Shown: positions 42,840 through 51,281 of the stretch, piece by piece | Layout: each line of letters opens with the position of its first letter | Numbering within the stretch: the stretch's first letter is position 1 | Source of the DNA: Actinomadura violacea | Lineage (GTDB): Bacteria; Actinomycetota; Actinomycetes; Streptosporangiales; Streptosporangiaceae | Direction of reading: 5' to 3' | NCBI RefSeq assembly: GCF_017573465.1 | Contig: NZ_JAGEPF010000010.1 | Coordinates: 248,001 to 312,000 of the forward strand | Length of the DNA stretch: 64,000 nucleotides | Position numbers and translations under genes: made by a program | Notes under the pieces: model-generated | Told to the model about the DNA's origin: nothing | The model's input: only the letters and a program-made list of their open reading frames with translations | The model's database searches: none

Positions 42840-43949
42840 ATGCAGCCTCCACGATCACGACAGGGCCGGCGCCGGGCGTCGCCCCACCGCCGGACCGCCG
42901 CCCCGCCGCCCCAGCCGCCGACGCCGCCCGTCCGGCAGGGGCCGCCGGCCCCTCCGCAGGAGCCGTTCCCCGGGGAGGCGCCGTACCCGCAGGGACCGCC
43001 CCCGCCGCACGGCGGACGCGGCGGAGGCGGCGGACGAGGCGGACGTGGCGGAGGCGGCGGTGGCCGCCGGCGCGGCGGGCCCTCCGGAGGCGACCGGCGC
43101 CGCCCGGCCTCGACCGACTGGCTAGGCGACGACCTGGAGCGCGAGTTCGAGGGCGCCCGGCGGACGCGGATGCGCGGCGTGATCGTGGGCGTCACCGCCC
43201 TGGTGCTCGTCATCCTGGTCGGCCTCGGCGCGATGGCCTACCTGAGCTTCGGCGGCGGGGCCGAGCACGCCGCCGCGCCGACGCCGAAGAAGGAGACGGG
43301 CAAGAAGCAGGGCGACGCGCGCGTCGAGACGGAACCGCCCGACGCGCCCACCGGCAAACCCAAGCAGTCCGTGTACATCCCGACGAAGGGCACCGGGAAA
43401 TTCCTTCTGCCCGCCTCCGGGAGCCGCGTCTTCGGGCACGGCAAGATCATGCGCTACATGGTCGAGGTGGAGGGCGGCTTACGGCAGGACCCCACGAAGT
43501 TCGCGCGCAGCGTCGACAAGATCCTCGCGGACCGGCGCGGATGGACGGCCAGCGGGAAATGGGCGTTCCAGCGCGTGAACTCCGGCTCGTACGACTTCGT
43601 GGTGCAGCTCGCGTCGCCGAAGACCGTCGACAGGATCTGCGGCTCCTATGGCATGACCACGAACGGCACGGTGAACTGCAGCGGCGGCAAGCAGGTGGTC
43701 GTGAACCTGCGGCGCTGGCTGCTTTTGACGAAGTACTACCGCGGCCAGCCGGACGCCTACCACGCGCTGACCGTCAACCACGAGGTCGGCCACCGGCTGG
43801 GCTTCGGCCATTCGACGTGCCCGGGGCGCGGCCGCCCCGCCCCGGTGATGATGCAGCAGATCTACGGGCTGAAGGGCTGCCGGATCAACCCGTGGCCGTT
43901 CGACGTGCACGGCCGTTTCCTGACCGGCCCGTCGGTTCCCGGAAAATGA
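42840..43949 (+). CDS. DUF3152 membrane-anchored metalloprotease-like protein
   Basis: A 369-residue protein. The first 110 residues are Pro/Arg/Gly-rich and cytoplasmic (repeats of RGGGGG and PPP), then one membrane helix (VIVGVTALVLVILVGLGAMAYL), a short stalk and an external DUF3152 domain. The zincin motif H314-E315-x-x-H318-x-x-G-x-x-H324 (NHEVGHRLGFGH) and VMMQQ methionine turn are present, so it is probably an active metallopeptidase. The start is uncertain: ATG 42840 is favoured; TTG 42810 would add ten residues; neither has a clear ribosome binding site. Confidence 0.85.
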   Translation: MQPPRSRQGRRRASPHRRTAAPPPQPPTPPVRQGPPAPPQEPFPGEAPYPQGPPPPHGGRGGGGGRGGRGGGGGGRRRGGPSGGDRRRPASTDWLGDDLEREFEGARRTRMRGVIVGVTALVLVILVGLGAMAYLSFGGGAEHAAAPTPKKETGKKQGDARVETEPPDAPTGKPKQSVYIPTKGTGKFLLPASGSRVFGHGKIMRYMVEVEGGLRQDPTKFARSVDKILADRRGWTASGKWAFQRVNSGSYDFVVQLASPKTVDRICGSYGMTTNGTVNCSGGKQVVVNLRRWLLLTKYYRGQPDAYHALTVNHEVGHRLGFGHSTCPGRGRPAPVMMQQIYGLKGCRINPWPFDVHGRFLTGPSVPGK

Positions 43950-43987
43950 ATTAGGGGCGGCTCGCCGGGTTCCGCCACACTCGAGGC

Positions 43988-45439
43988 GTGCTCCTCACGA
44001 TTACCACCACCCTGGACCGGGCGACCGACCTGGGCTATCTCCTGCATAAGCATCCGGAGAAGGTGCAGAGTTTCGGGCAGTCCTTCGGCACCGCGCACGT
44101 CTTCTATCCGGACGCGGACGAGCGGCGCTGCACGGCGGCGCTGCTGCTGGACGTCGACCCCGTCAAGCTCGTGCGCACGCGCGGGAAGGGAACCCCCGAC
44201 TTCTCCCTCGGCCAGTATGTGAACGACCGTCCCTATGCGGCGTCGTCGTTGCTGGCCTCCGCCATGGCGAACGTCTTCCGCACCGCCATGCGCGGCAGGT
44301 GCGACATGCGGCCCGAACTGGCGGAGACCGCGATCCCGCTGGAGATCGTGCTCCCGGCGCTCCCGTGCCGGGGCGGCCCCGGGCAGGCCGAGCGCTTCTT
44401 CGCACCGCTCGGCTGGGACGTGTCGGCCGTGCCCGTGCCGCTGGATCCGGAGTTCGTCGACTGGGGCGACTCCCGCTACGTGACGCTCACGCTCACCGGC
44501 CGGATGCGGCTCGCCGACGCGCTCAATCAGCTCTACGTCCTGCTGCCCGTCCTGGACGACGCCAAGCACTACTGGATGGCGCCGGACGAGGTCGACAAGC
44601 TCATCCGCGCAGGGGAGGGGTGGCTCGGCGCGCATCCCGACCGGGCCGCCATCACCCGCCGCTACCTCGCCAACAGGCGCGCCCTCGTGCGCGCCGCGCT
44701 GGGCCGCCTCGCCGACGCCGAGGACGCGCCGGACGACGCGCTCGACCCGGTCGAGGTCGAGGAGGAGCCCGCGCGCCCTGAGAACGGCACAGAGAACGGT
44801 ACTGAGAACGGCGCGGAGGCCGCGGAGGAGGCGCCGGCGTCGCTGTCGGAGCGGCGCGTCCAGGCGGTCGTGCAGGCGCTCCACGACGAGGACGCGCGCC
44901 GCGTCATCGACATGGGGTGCGGCTCAGGGAAGCTCCTCGCGCGCCTCGCCCGGGACGACTTCTTCAGCGAGATCGCCGGTACGGACGTCTCGTACCGCGC
45001 GCTGGAGGGAGCGGCACGCCGCCTGCGGCTCGACAAGCCGCGGCACCGTCCCGACAAGCGGCTCCAGGAGGTCTTCCAGAGCGCGCTCACCTACGCGGAC
45101 GAACGCTTCCGCGGCTATGAGGCGGCCGTGCTGATGGAGGTCGTCGAGCACATCGACCCGCCCAGGCTCGCCGCTATGGAGCAGGTCGTGTTCGGCCATG
45201 CCAAGCCCCGCGTCGTCGTCGTGACGACGCCCAACGCCGAGCACAACGTCCGCTACGAGGGAATGGCGCCCGGCGCCATGCGCCACCCCGACCACCGCTT
45301 CGAATGGACCCGCGCGGAGTTCCGCGCATGGGCCGGCCGCGTCGCCTCGGCGCACGGCTACCGGGTCCGCCACGTGCCGGTCGGCGACGACGACCCCGAG
45401 GTGGGCGCGCCGACGCAGATGGGAGTGTTCGCCCGATGA
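43988..45439 (+). CDS. hen1: Hen1 RNA 3'-terminal ribose 2'-O-methyltransferase
   Basis: A 483-residue bacterial Hen1. The N-terminal domain (LTITTTLDRATDLGYLLHKHPEKVQSF, PDFSLGQYVNDRPYAASSLLA) is specific to bacterial Hen1. An acidic linker rich in Glu and repeated ENGTENG leads to the methyltransferase domain with VIDMGCGSGKLL and the metal-binding E384-V-V-E387-H388 plus later DHRFEWTR. Hen1 methylates the 3' ribose at an RNA break so that repaired RNA resists recutting. It is a partner of Pnkp and overlaps it by four bases (ATGA). The GTG is six bases past CACACT, suggesting a leaderless mRNA. Confidence 0.95.
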   Translation: MLLTITTTLDRATDLGYLLHKHPEKVQSFGQSFGTAHVFYPDADERRCTAALLLDVDPVKLVRTRGKGTPDFSLGQYVNDRPYAASSLLASAMANVFRTAMRGRCDMRPELAETAIPLEIVLPALPCRGGPGQAERFFAPLGWDVSAVPVPLDPEFVDWGDSRYVTLTLTGRMRLADALNQLYVLLPVLDDAKHYWMAPDEVDKLIRAGEGWLGAHPDRAAITRRYLANRRALVRAALGRLADAEDAPDDALDPVEVEEEPARPENGTENGTENGAEAAEEAPASLSERRVQAVVQALHDEDARRVIDMGCGSGKLLARLARDDFFSEIAGTDVSYRALEGAARRLRLDKPRHRPDKRLQEVFQSALTYADERFRGYEAAVLMEVVEHIDPPRLAAMEQVVFGHAKPRVVVVTTPNAEHNVRYEGMAPGAMRHPDHRFEWTRAEFRAWAGRVASAHGYRVRHVPVGDDDPEVGAPTQMGVFAR

Positions 45440-47991
45440 CCGAGATCCGGCTTCCGGAGATGGGGCTGGTCGTCCTGGTCGGCGTGACCGGGTCCGGCAA
45501 GTCGCACTTCGCGCGCAAGCACTTCGAGCCGACGCAGGTGGTGTCGTCCGACCGCTGCCGCGGCATGGTGTCCGACGACGAGAACGACCAGTCCGCGACC
45601 GGCGACGCGTTCGACCTGCTGCACTACATCGTCGCCAAGCGGCTGCGCCGCGGCCTGCTCACCGTGGTGGACGCGACGAACGTGCAGAGCAAGGCGCGGC
45701 AGGCGCTGCTGCGGCTCGCCAAGGAGCACGACGTGCTGACGGCGGCGATCGTCCTGGACGTCCCTGAGCGGCTCGCTGCCGAGCGGAACGCCGTCCGCCC
45801 CGACCGGGACATGCCCGCGCACGTCATCCCGCGCCAGCGGCGCGAGCTGAGCCGCGGGCTGCGCACGCTCGGCCGCGAGTTCCGCCGCACCTACGTGCTG
45901 TCCGGGCAGGAGGAGATCGACGCCGCCACGATCGTCTACGAGAAGCCGTGGAACGACAGGCGGGAGCTGACCGGGCCGTTCGACATCGTCGGCGACGTGC
46001 ACGGATGCCGCGCCGAGCTGGAGGACCTGCTCGGCGGTCTCGGCTACGAGATCGAGCGGGACGCGCAGGGCCTGGCCGTGGACGCGAACCACCCCGGCGG
46101 GCGCACCGCCGTCTTCGTCGGCGACCTGGTCGACCGCGGCCCGGACTCGCCCGGCGTGGTCCGGCTCGTCAAGGGCATGGTGGAGGCGGGCAACGCGCTG
46201 TGCGTGTCCGGCAACCACGAGGCGAAGCTCGTCCGCGCCCTGCGCGGGCGCCAGGTACGGCTGTCGCACGGGCTCGCCGAGTCGATGGAGCAGTTCGGCG
46301 CCGAGACCGAGGAGTTCCGCGACGGCGCGCTGCGCTTCATGGACGGGCTCATCAGCCACTACGTCCTCGATGAAGGGCGCCTCGTCGTGGCCCACGCCGG
46401 GCTCAAGGAGGACTACCACGGGCGCGCGTCGGGCCGTGTCCGCTCGTTCGCGCTGTACGGCGACACGACGGGGGAGACCGACGAGTACGGGCTGCCCGTC
46501 CGCTACCCGTGGGCGCGCGACTACCGCGGCAAGGCGATGGTCGTGTACGGCCACACGCCCGTCCCCGACGCGGAATGGATCAACAACACCATCTGCCTGG
46601 ACACCGGCGCGGTGTTCGGCGGCAAGCTGACCGCGCTGCGCTACCCGGAGCGCGAGCTGGTGTCCGTCCCCGCCCAGCAGGTCTGGTACGAGCCGGCCCG
46701 CCCGCTGCACGCGGCGTCCGCGTCGGCGCCGGGCGGGCACCGGGAGAGCGACGTCCTGAAGATCGACGACGTCCTCGGCAACCAGGGCGTGGAGACCCGG
46801 CTGATGGGGCGCGTCACCGTCCGCGAGGAGAACGCGCTCGCCGCGCTGGAGGTGATGAGCCGGTTCGCCGTCGACCCGCGGTGGCTCGTCTACCTGCCGC
46901 CGACGATGGCGCCCGCGGCCACCTCGCCGCTGCCCGGCCGGTTGGAGCACCCCGCCGAGGCGCTCGCCGCGTACCGGGAGAAGGGCGTCCTGCGCGCGAT
47001 CTGCGAGGAGAAGCACATGGGCTCGCGCGCCGTCGCGGTCGTGTGCCGCGACGCGTCGGTGGCGGAGGCGCGGTTCGGCGTGGAGGACGGGACGACCGGC
47101 GCGGTCTACACCCGCACCGGGCGGTCCTTCTTCCGCGACGTGTCCGCTACGGAGGAGGTGCTCGACCGGGTTCGTTCCGCGATCGGCGCAGCCGGCCTGT
47201 GGGACGAGCTGGAGACCGGATGGCTCGTGCTGGACTGCGAGCTGCTGCCGTGGTCGGCCAAGGCCATGGACCTCATCCGCACCCAGTACGCCGCCACGGG
47301 CGCGGCGGCGCGCGCCGCACTGCCGATGGCGTCCGACGTCCTCGCGCGCGCACACGAGCGCGGCCTCGACATCGGCGGGCTCCGCGACCACATCGACCGG
47401 CGTGCGGCCAACGCCGCGCGTTTCCGCGACGCCTACGCGCGCTACTGCTGGCCGGTCGACGGACTGCAGGGTGTGCGCATCGCACCGTTCCAGGTCCTCG
47501 CCGCGGAAGGCCGCTCCCTGGCGACCGCGCGCGAGCACGACTGGCACATGGACGTCGCGGCGAGGCTCGCCGACGCCGACCCCACCGGCCTGCTCCAGCG
47601 GACGGAGTCGGTCATTGTCGACCTGGCGTCGCCGGAGTCGGAGGCGGCCGTCACCGCATGGTGGGAGAAGCTCACCGCGTCGGGCGGGGAGGGGATGGTC
47701 GTCAAGCCGCTCGGGCCGCTCCCGGAGGACGTGAAGGTGCAGCCGGGCGTGAAGTGCCGGGGCCGCGAGTACCTGCGGATCATCTACGGGCCGGACTACA
47801 CCGAGCCCGAGAACCTCGACCGGCTGCGCGGCAGGTCGCTCGGCCGCAAGCGCTCCCTGGCGATGCGCGAGCACGCGCTGGGGACCGAGGCGCTCGACCG
47901 GCTCGCCGCGGGGGAGCCGCTGTGGCGGGTCCACCAGGCCGTCTTCGCCGTCCTGGCCCTGGAGTCGGAGCCCGTCGACCCGCGCCTGTGA
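45436..47991 (+). CDS. pnkp: Pnkp polynucleotide kinase-phosphatase-ligase
   Basis: An 851-residue three-domain RNA repair enzyme. N-terminal kinase: P-loop GVTGSGKS (residues 16-23) and SSDRCRGMVSDDEND. Middle metallophosphatase: GDVHGC, GDLVDRGPDS, SGNHEAK and VYGHTPV. C-terminal adenylyltransferase/ligase: nucleophile lysine K526 in EEKHMGSRAV, with EGMVVKP later. Pnkp heals and seals tRNA breaks made by ribotoxins together with Hen1, which is translationally coupled upstream. Length is close to the C. thermocellum protein. The stop lies in a 15-bp tandem repeat that copies the end of the gene. Confidence 0.96.
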   Translation: MTEIRLPEMGLVVLVGVTGSGKSHFARKHFEPTQVVSSDRCRGMVSDDENDQSATGDAFDLLHYIVAKRLRRGLLTVVDATNVQSKARQALLRLAKEHDVLTAAIVLDVPERLAAERNAVRPDRDMPAHVIPRQRRELSRGLRTLGREFRRTYVLSGQEEIDAATIVYEKPWNDRRELTGPFDIVGDVHGCRAELEDLLGGLGYEIERDAQGLAVDANHPGGRTAVFVGDLVDRGPDSPGVVRLVKGMVEAGNALCVSGNHEAKLVRALRGRQVRLSHGLAESMEQFGAETEEFRDGALRFMDGLISHYVLDEGRLVVAHAGLKEDYHGRASGRVRSFALYGDTTGETDEYGLPVRYPWARDYRGKAMVVYGHTPVPDAEWINNTICLDTGAVFGGKLTALRYPERELVSVPAQQVWYEPARPLHAASASAPGGHRESDVLKIDDVLGNQGVETRLMGRVTVREENALAALEVMSRFAVDPRWLVYLPPTMAPAATSPLPGRLEHPAEALAAYREKGVLRAICEEKHMGSRAVAVVCRDASVAEARFGVEDGTTGAVYTRTGRSFFRDVSATEEVLDRVRSAIGAAGLWDELETGWLVLDCELLPWSAKAMDLIRTQYAATGAAARAALPMASDVLARAHERGLDIGGLRDHIDRRAANAARFRDAYARYCWPVDGLQGVRIAPFQVLAAEGRSLATAREHDWHMDVAARLADADPTGLLQRTESVIVDLASPESEAAVTAWWEKLTASGGEGMVVKPLGPLPEDVKVQPGVKCRGREYLRIIYGPDYTEPENLDRLRGRSLGRKRSLAMREHALGTEALDRLAAGEPLWRVHQAVFAVLALESEPVDPRL

Positions 47992-48026
47992 CGTCCGCGC
48001 CTGTGACGTCCGCGCCTGTGACGCCG
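47982..48026 (+). repeat. Three copies of a 15-bp unit over the pnkp stop
   Basis: GCGCCTGTGACGTCC occurs at 47982 and 47997, with a third copy (two changes at the end) at 48012. Each unit is five codons and brings its own in-frame TGA. Confidence 0.85.
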
Positions 48027-48073
48027 GCCCCGGGCGCGCCGCCGGCCGTCGCCGGGACCCGCCGGAAATGACC

Positions 48074-48102
48074 GCGGCCCGCCTCCCTGGGGGGCGGGCC
48101 GC
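48074..48102. terminator. Bidirectional terminator after the RNA-repair operon
   Basis: A perfect 10-bp stem (GCGGCCCGCC / GGCGGGCCGC) with a partly pairing loop TCCCTGGGG lies between the convergent pnkp and zinc-ribbon genes. Confidence 0.75.
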
Positions 48103-48108
48103 TCGGCG

Positions 48109-48366
48109 TCAGGTCGAGAAGAGCATGTGGAAAACGCTGCCGTGATGGCCGTGGTGCCCATGGTGGCCGTGGTGATGGTGGTGCTGCACGGCCGGGGCGC
48201 CCCATCCGGGCGCGGGCGGAGCGGCCCGGTAGCGGGACTCCATCTGGCTGAGGGCCTCGAGCTCGCCGTAGTCGAGGAAGATGCCCCGGCAGCTGTCACA
48301 CTGTTCGATGTGGACGCCGCTGCGGTTGTAGGTCCGCATCAATCCATGACACTTAGGGCAGTGCAT
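48109..48366 (-). CDS. TFIIB-type zinc-ribbon protein with His-rich tail
   Basis: An 85-residue protein. It opens with a zinc ribbon of the zf-TFIIB family: MHCPKCHGLM, then HIEQCDSCRGIFLDYGELEAL (two CxxC knuckles). The C-terminal third is a proline linker and a histidine cluster HHHHHGHHGHHGHHGS, a likely Ni/Zn/Co-binding tail. No function is known to me. The cat at 48366 is the only ATG. It converges with pnkp and lies 79 bases downstream of the phosphotransferase gene on the same strand, so co-transcription is possible. Confidence 0.85.
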   Translation of the reverse strand: MHCPKCHGLMRTYNRSGVHIEQCDSCRGIFLDYGELEALSQMESRYRAAPPAPGWGAPAVQHHHHHGHHGHHGHHGSVFHMLFST

Positions 48367-48445
48367 CGCCTTGTCATCCTTCCGCTATGGATCCCCAGGT
48401 AGAGGGTAAATGTAGGGCAGGACGCGCGCCACGTCATACGGGCCG

Positions 48446-49414
48446 TCACGCCGCGTCCCCCGCGGCGGAGATTCTGCCGCAGGCGTCCACCATCGCCTGT
48501 TCCGGTCCGTCCAACGCGCGTTCGTCCCCCCTCGCGGATATGACGCACGTGGCGGCGATCTGGATCGCCAGACTTCGCGCTGGTATGTCCAGGGTCGTCC
48601 AAGGGTCGGCGGCGTCGGGCACCGCGGGGCCGCCGGCCGCGGCGTAGGCGTCGAGGAACAGCGTCCACTCGTCGGGGTGCAGGACGCCGGACAGGTACAG
48701 CGCGGCGGGACGCGCCAGGTCCCATGCGGGGTCGCCCCTGCCGAGGTCCTCGATGTCGATGAGCCGCCAGTGCCCGTCGCGCGCGCGCACCATCTGCCCC
48801 AGATGCCAGTCGCCGTGGATGAGGTGCTCCGGCCGCTCGGGACGGGCCATCCCCGCGTCTTCACCGCGGATCCAGGCGGGCAGTGTGGCGAACGCACGCC
48901 GGATCTCGTCCTCGGCAGTGCCGTCCCCGAGGCGTGCTACCTGCGTGGCCACGCGCGTGGGCCGTCCCCAGGACGGTGCTTCCGCAGGAATGGGCGTGGC
49001 ATGGACGCCGGCCAACAGCCGCCCGGCCTCCTCCCAAGGAAGCTCCTTCTGCGGATCCACGGGCTCGCCGTACAGCGAGAGCGTGACCGTACGGCCGTCC
49101 ACAGTCGACGGTGGTCCGAGCGGCCCCAGCAGGAGGTCCGGCAAGGAGGCCGCCACCTTGATGCGCGCGAGGAACGGGTCCCCGTACTCGCGGCCGGGCT
49201 GGTGCGCCTTCACCACGAGGTCGCCCACCCGCACCACCAGGACGCCGTGACGGTCGTACAGCGTCTCCGGTTCGGCGGACGCGTCCGGAGCGTCCGCGCC
49301 GGTACGGGACGAGCCGGTGCGGGACGAGCCGGTGCGGGACGAGTCGCGCCCGATCTCAACGAGCCGGGCGAAAAGGTCCGGCGGGGCGGTCTCGGTCTCC
49401 ACGGGACCAGTCAA
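48446..49414 (-). CDS. Aminoglycoside-phosphotransferase-fold kinase
   Basis: A 322-residue APH/choline-kinase-fold protein. The catalytic loop is HGDWHLGQM (Asp present; the usual Asn five residues later is Gln) and the metal motif is IDIEDLGRGDPAWDLA. The N terminus contains SSRTG three times in a row, encoded by a 15-bp tandem repeat. It could phosphorylate an antibiotic or a small alcohol or sugar; no resistance specificity is visible. Start uncertain: TTG 49414 has GGATGG nearby, GTG 49402 is four codons inside. The upstream acyl-CoA ligase ends 31 bases away. Confidence 0.8.
   Translation of the reverse strand: MTGPVETETAPPDLFARLVEIGRDSSRTGSSRTGSSRTGADAPDASAEPETLYDRHGVLVVRVGDLVVKAHQPGREYGDPFLARIKVAASLPDLLLGPLGPPSTVDGRTVTLSLYGEPVDPQKELPWEEAGRLLAGVHATPIPAEAPSWGRPTRVATQVARLGDGTAEDEIRRAFATLPAWIRGEDAGMARPERPEHLIHGDWHLGQMVRARDGHWRLIDIEDLGRGDPAWDLARPAALYLSGVLHPDEWTLFLDAYAAAGGPAVPDAADPWTTLDIPARSLAIQIAATCVISARGDERALDGPEQAMVDACGRISAAGDAA
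49301..49345 (-). repeat. Three 15-bp in-frame repeats encoding SSRTG
   Basis: GGTGCGGGACGAGCC (plus strand) occurs three times with one-base differences at 49301, 49316 and 49331, coding for SSRTG-like pentapeptides near the kinase N terminus. Confidence 0.85.
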
Positions 49415-49445
49415 CCATCCGGCGGGCCCCCCAGGCGGGCCCGGT

Positions 49446-51152
49446 CTACGCGGGAGAGTTCACCGACTCGTCGCGCAGCTTGCGCCGGATGACCTTCCCC
49501 AGGATGTTGCGCGGCAGGTCCGTGCGCGGACGGAACTCGGCGGGCACCTTGTAGTGCGAGAGGTAGCGCTCGCAGTGCCGCCGCAGCTCGTCCGCCGAGA
49601 ACGGGTAGGCGGGATGCTCCACCACGTGCGCGATGACGCGTTCGCCGCGCCGCTCGTCCGGCCCGCCGACCACGGCGCAGTCGTGGACGGCGGGATGGCG
49701 GCGCAGGACCTTCTCCACCTCGGACGGGAAGACGCTGAACCCGCTCACCTTGATCATGTCGCGCTGGCGCTCCAGGATGGTGACGAAACCCTCCTCGTCC
49801 ATCACCGCGATGTCGCCCGTCCGCAGCCATCCCTTCGACAGGGTCTGCGCGGTGGCGAGCGGCGCGTTCCAGTAGCCCGCGAACACCTGCGGGCCGCGCA
49901 CCACCAGCTCGCCGGCCTCCCCGGGCGGCAGGTCCCGCGTCGGCTCGTCGACGTCCACGATGACCGCGTCCGTCATCGGCAGCGGCAGCCCCACGGTCAG
50001 GTTCCGCGCGCCGCCGCCGAGCGGGTTGGCGGTGACCGCCGGGGACGCCTCCGTCAGCCCGTAGCACTGGATCAGCCCGCGCGCCCCCAGCTCGTCGAGG
50101 CGGTCGAGGGTGCGCTGCCCGAGCGCCATCGCGCCGCAGATGTAGACCCGCAGCGACCGCAGGTCCGACGGCCGGAACCGCGGGCCGTCCAGCACCTGCT
50201 CGTACAGCGTCGGCACGCCGGGGAACACCGTTGGACGGTACTTGCGGATGGCGCGCAGCGCGCGGTCGCGGTCGAAGCGCGGCAGCAGCACCACCGCGCC
50301 CGCCCGCATGATGGGCGCGATGAGGCAGCTCATCAGGCCGAACGAATGGAACAGCGGCAGGACCGCGAGCGTCACGTCCTGGCCCTCGCGCCCGCCGAGA
50401 TCCCACGCGTGCTGCTGGCACGCGTTCGCGACCAGGTTCCGGTGCGTCAGCATGGCGCCCTTGGGGCGGCCCTCCGTCCCGCCCGTGTACTGGATCGCCG
50501 CCAGGTCCCGCGACGGGTCCACCGGAAGCTGGCGCACCTGCCGCTGCGGGACGCGCTGCAGCTCGCTGAACGGGACGACGCCGGCGTCGTCCGGCACGTC
50601 CGCGGTGATGGCCGCCCGCCGCCGCTGCGTCTGCACCAGCGGCAGCCGCAGCACGGCCCGCTTCACCGGCGACAGGTAGTCGACGAGGGAGGTGACGACG
50701 ACGTGCTCCAGCCGCAGCCGGTGCCGCACCGCCCGCACCGTCCCGTAGGAACGATCCAGCACGACGGCGACCCGGGCGTCGCAGTCGGCGAGCTGGTGGA
50801 GCATCTCCTCCTCGGTGTACAGCGGGTTGTGCTGGACGGCGATCGCGCCCCTGCGCAGCACCCCGAAGAACGCGATCACCAGCTGCGGGCAGTTCGGCAG
50901 GATCAGCGCCACCCGGTCGCCGGGCTGCACGCCGAGCCGGTGCAGGCCGTCGGCGAAGCGGTCCGCCGCGTCCCGCAGGTCCCGGTAGGCGGTCCGCCGC
51001 CCGGAGAAGACCAGCGCGGTGCGCCGCGGGTACCGCTCCGCGGCGTCGTCGAGCAGCCGCGTGACGGGGACGTCCGGGATCGCGACCTCGGTGGGAACCC
51101 CCGGCTGATACCTCCGCCGCCACGGGAGTGATCTTTGTGACGAGGGCCACAT
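49446..51152 (-). CDS. Long-chain acyl-CoA synthetase (FadD-like)
   Basis: A 568-residue member of the ANL superfamily that activates fatty acids with ATP and CoA. The ATP motif YTGGTEGRPKGAMLTH, QCYGLTEASP, the adenylation DxxxD-like GWLRTGDIAV and the hinge and C-terminal lysine region MIKVSGFSVFPSEVE and PRNILGKVIRRKL are all present. The FSIMWPSSQRSLPWRRRYQPG N terminus fits many FadD proteins. ATG 51152 is chosen; GTG codons upstream in frame are possible and no ribosome binding site is clear, so leaderless initiation is likely. It is divergent from the MBL gene. Confidence 0.9.
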   Translation of the reverse strand: MWPSSQRSLPWRRRYQPGVPTEVAIPDVPVTRLLDDAAERYPRRTALVFSGRRTAYRDLRDAADRFADGLHRLGVQPGDRVALILPNCPQLVIAFFGVLRRGAIAVQHNPLYTEEEMLHQLADCDARVAVVLDRSYGTVRAVRHRLRLEHVVVTSLVDYLSPVKRAVLRLPLVQTQRRRAAITADVPDDAGVVPFSELQRVPQRQVRQLPVDPSRDLAAIQYTGGTEGRPKGAMLTHRNLVANACQQHAWDLGGREGQDVTLAVLPLFHSFGLMSCLIAPIMRAGAVVLLPRFDRDRALRAIRKYRPTVFPGVPTLYEQVLDGPRFRPSDLRSLRVYICGAMALGQRTLDRLDELGARGLIQCYGLTEASPAVTANPLGGGARNLTVGLPLPMTDAVIVDVDEPTRDLPPGEAGELVVRGPQVFAGYWNAPLATAQTLSKGWLRTGDIAVMDEEGFVTILERQRDMIKVSGFSVFPSEVEKVLRRHPAVHDCAVVGGPDERRGERVIAHVVEHPAYPFSADELRRHCERYLSHYKVPAEFRPRTDLPRNILGKVIRRKLRDESVNSPA

Positions 51153-51281
51153 AATCGAGAATTCAACCACGACCCGCCCGATCCCGGAACAGCGGCGCCC
51201 GCCCGTCCCCGCCGCTCCGCGCGCGCTTGGGCGGCCGTCCGCGGGGTAGGGGGTCCGACCGGGATCGGAGAGGGGGAAACG

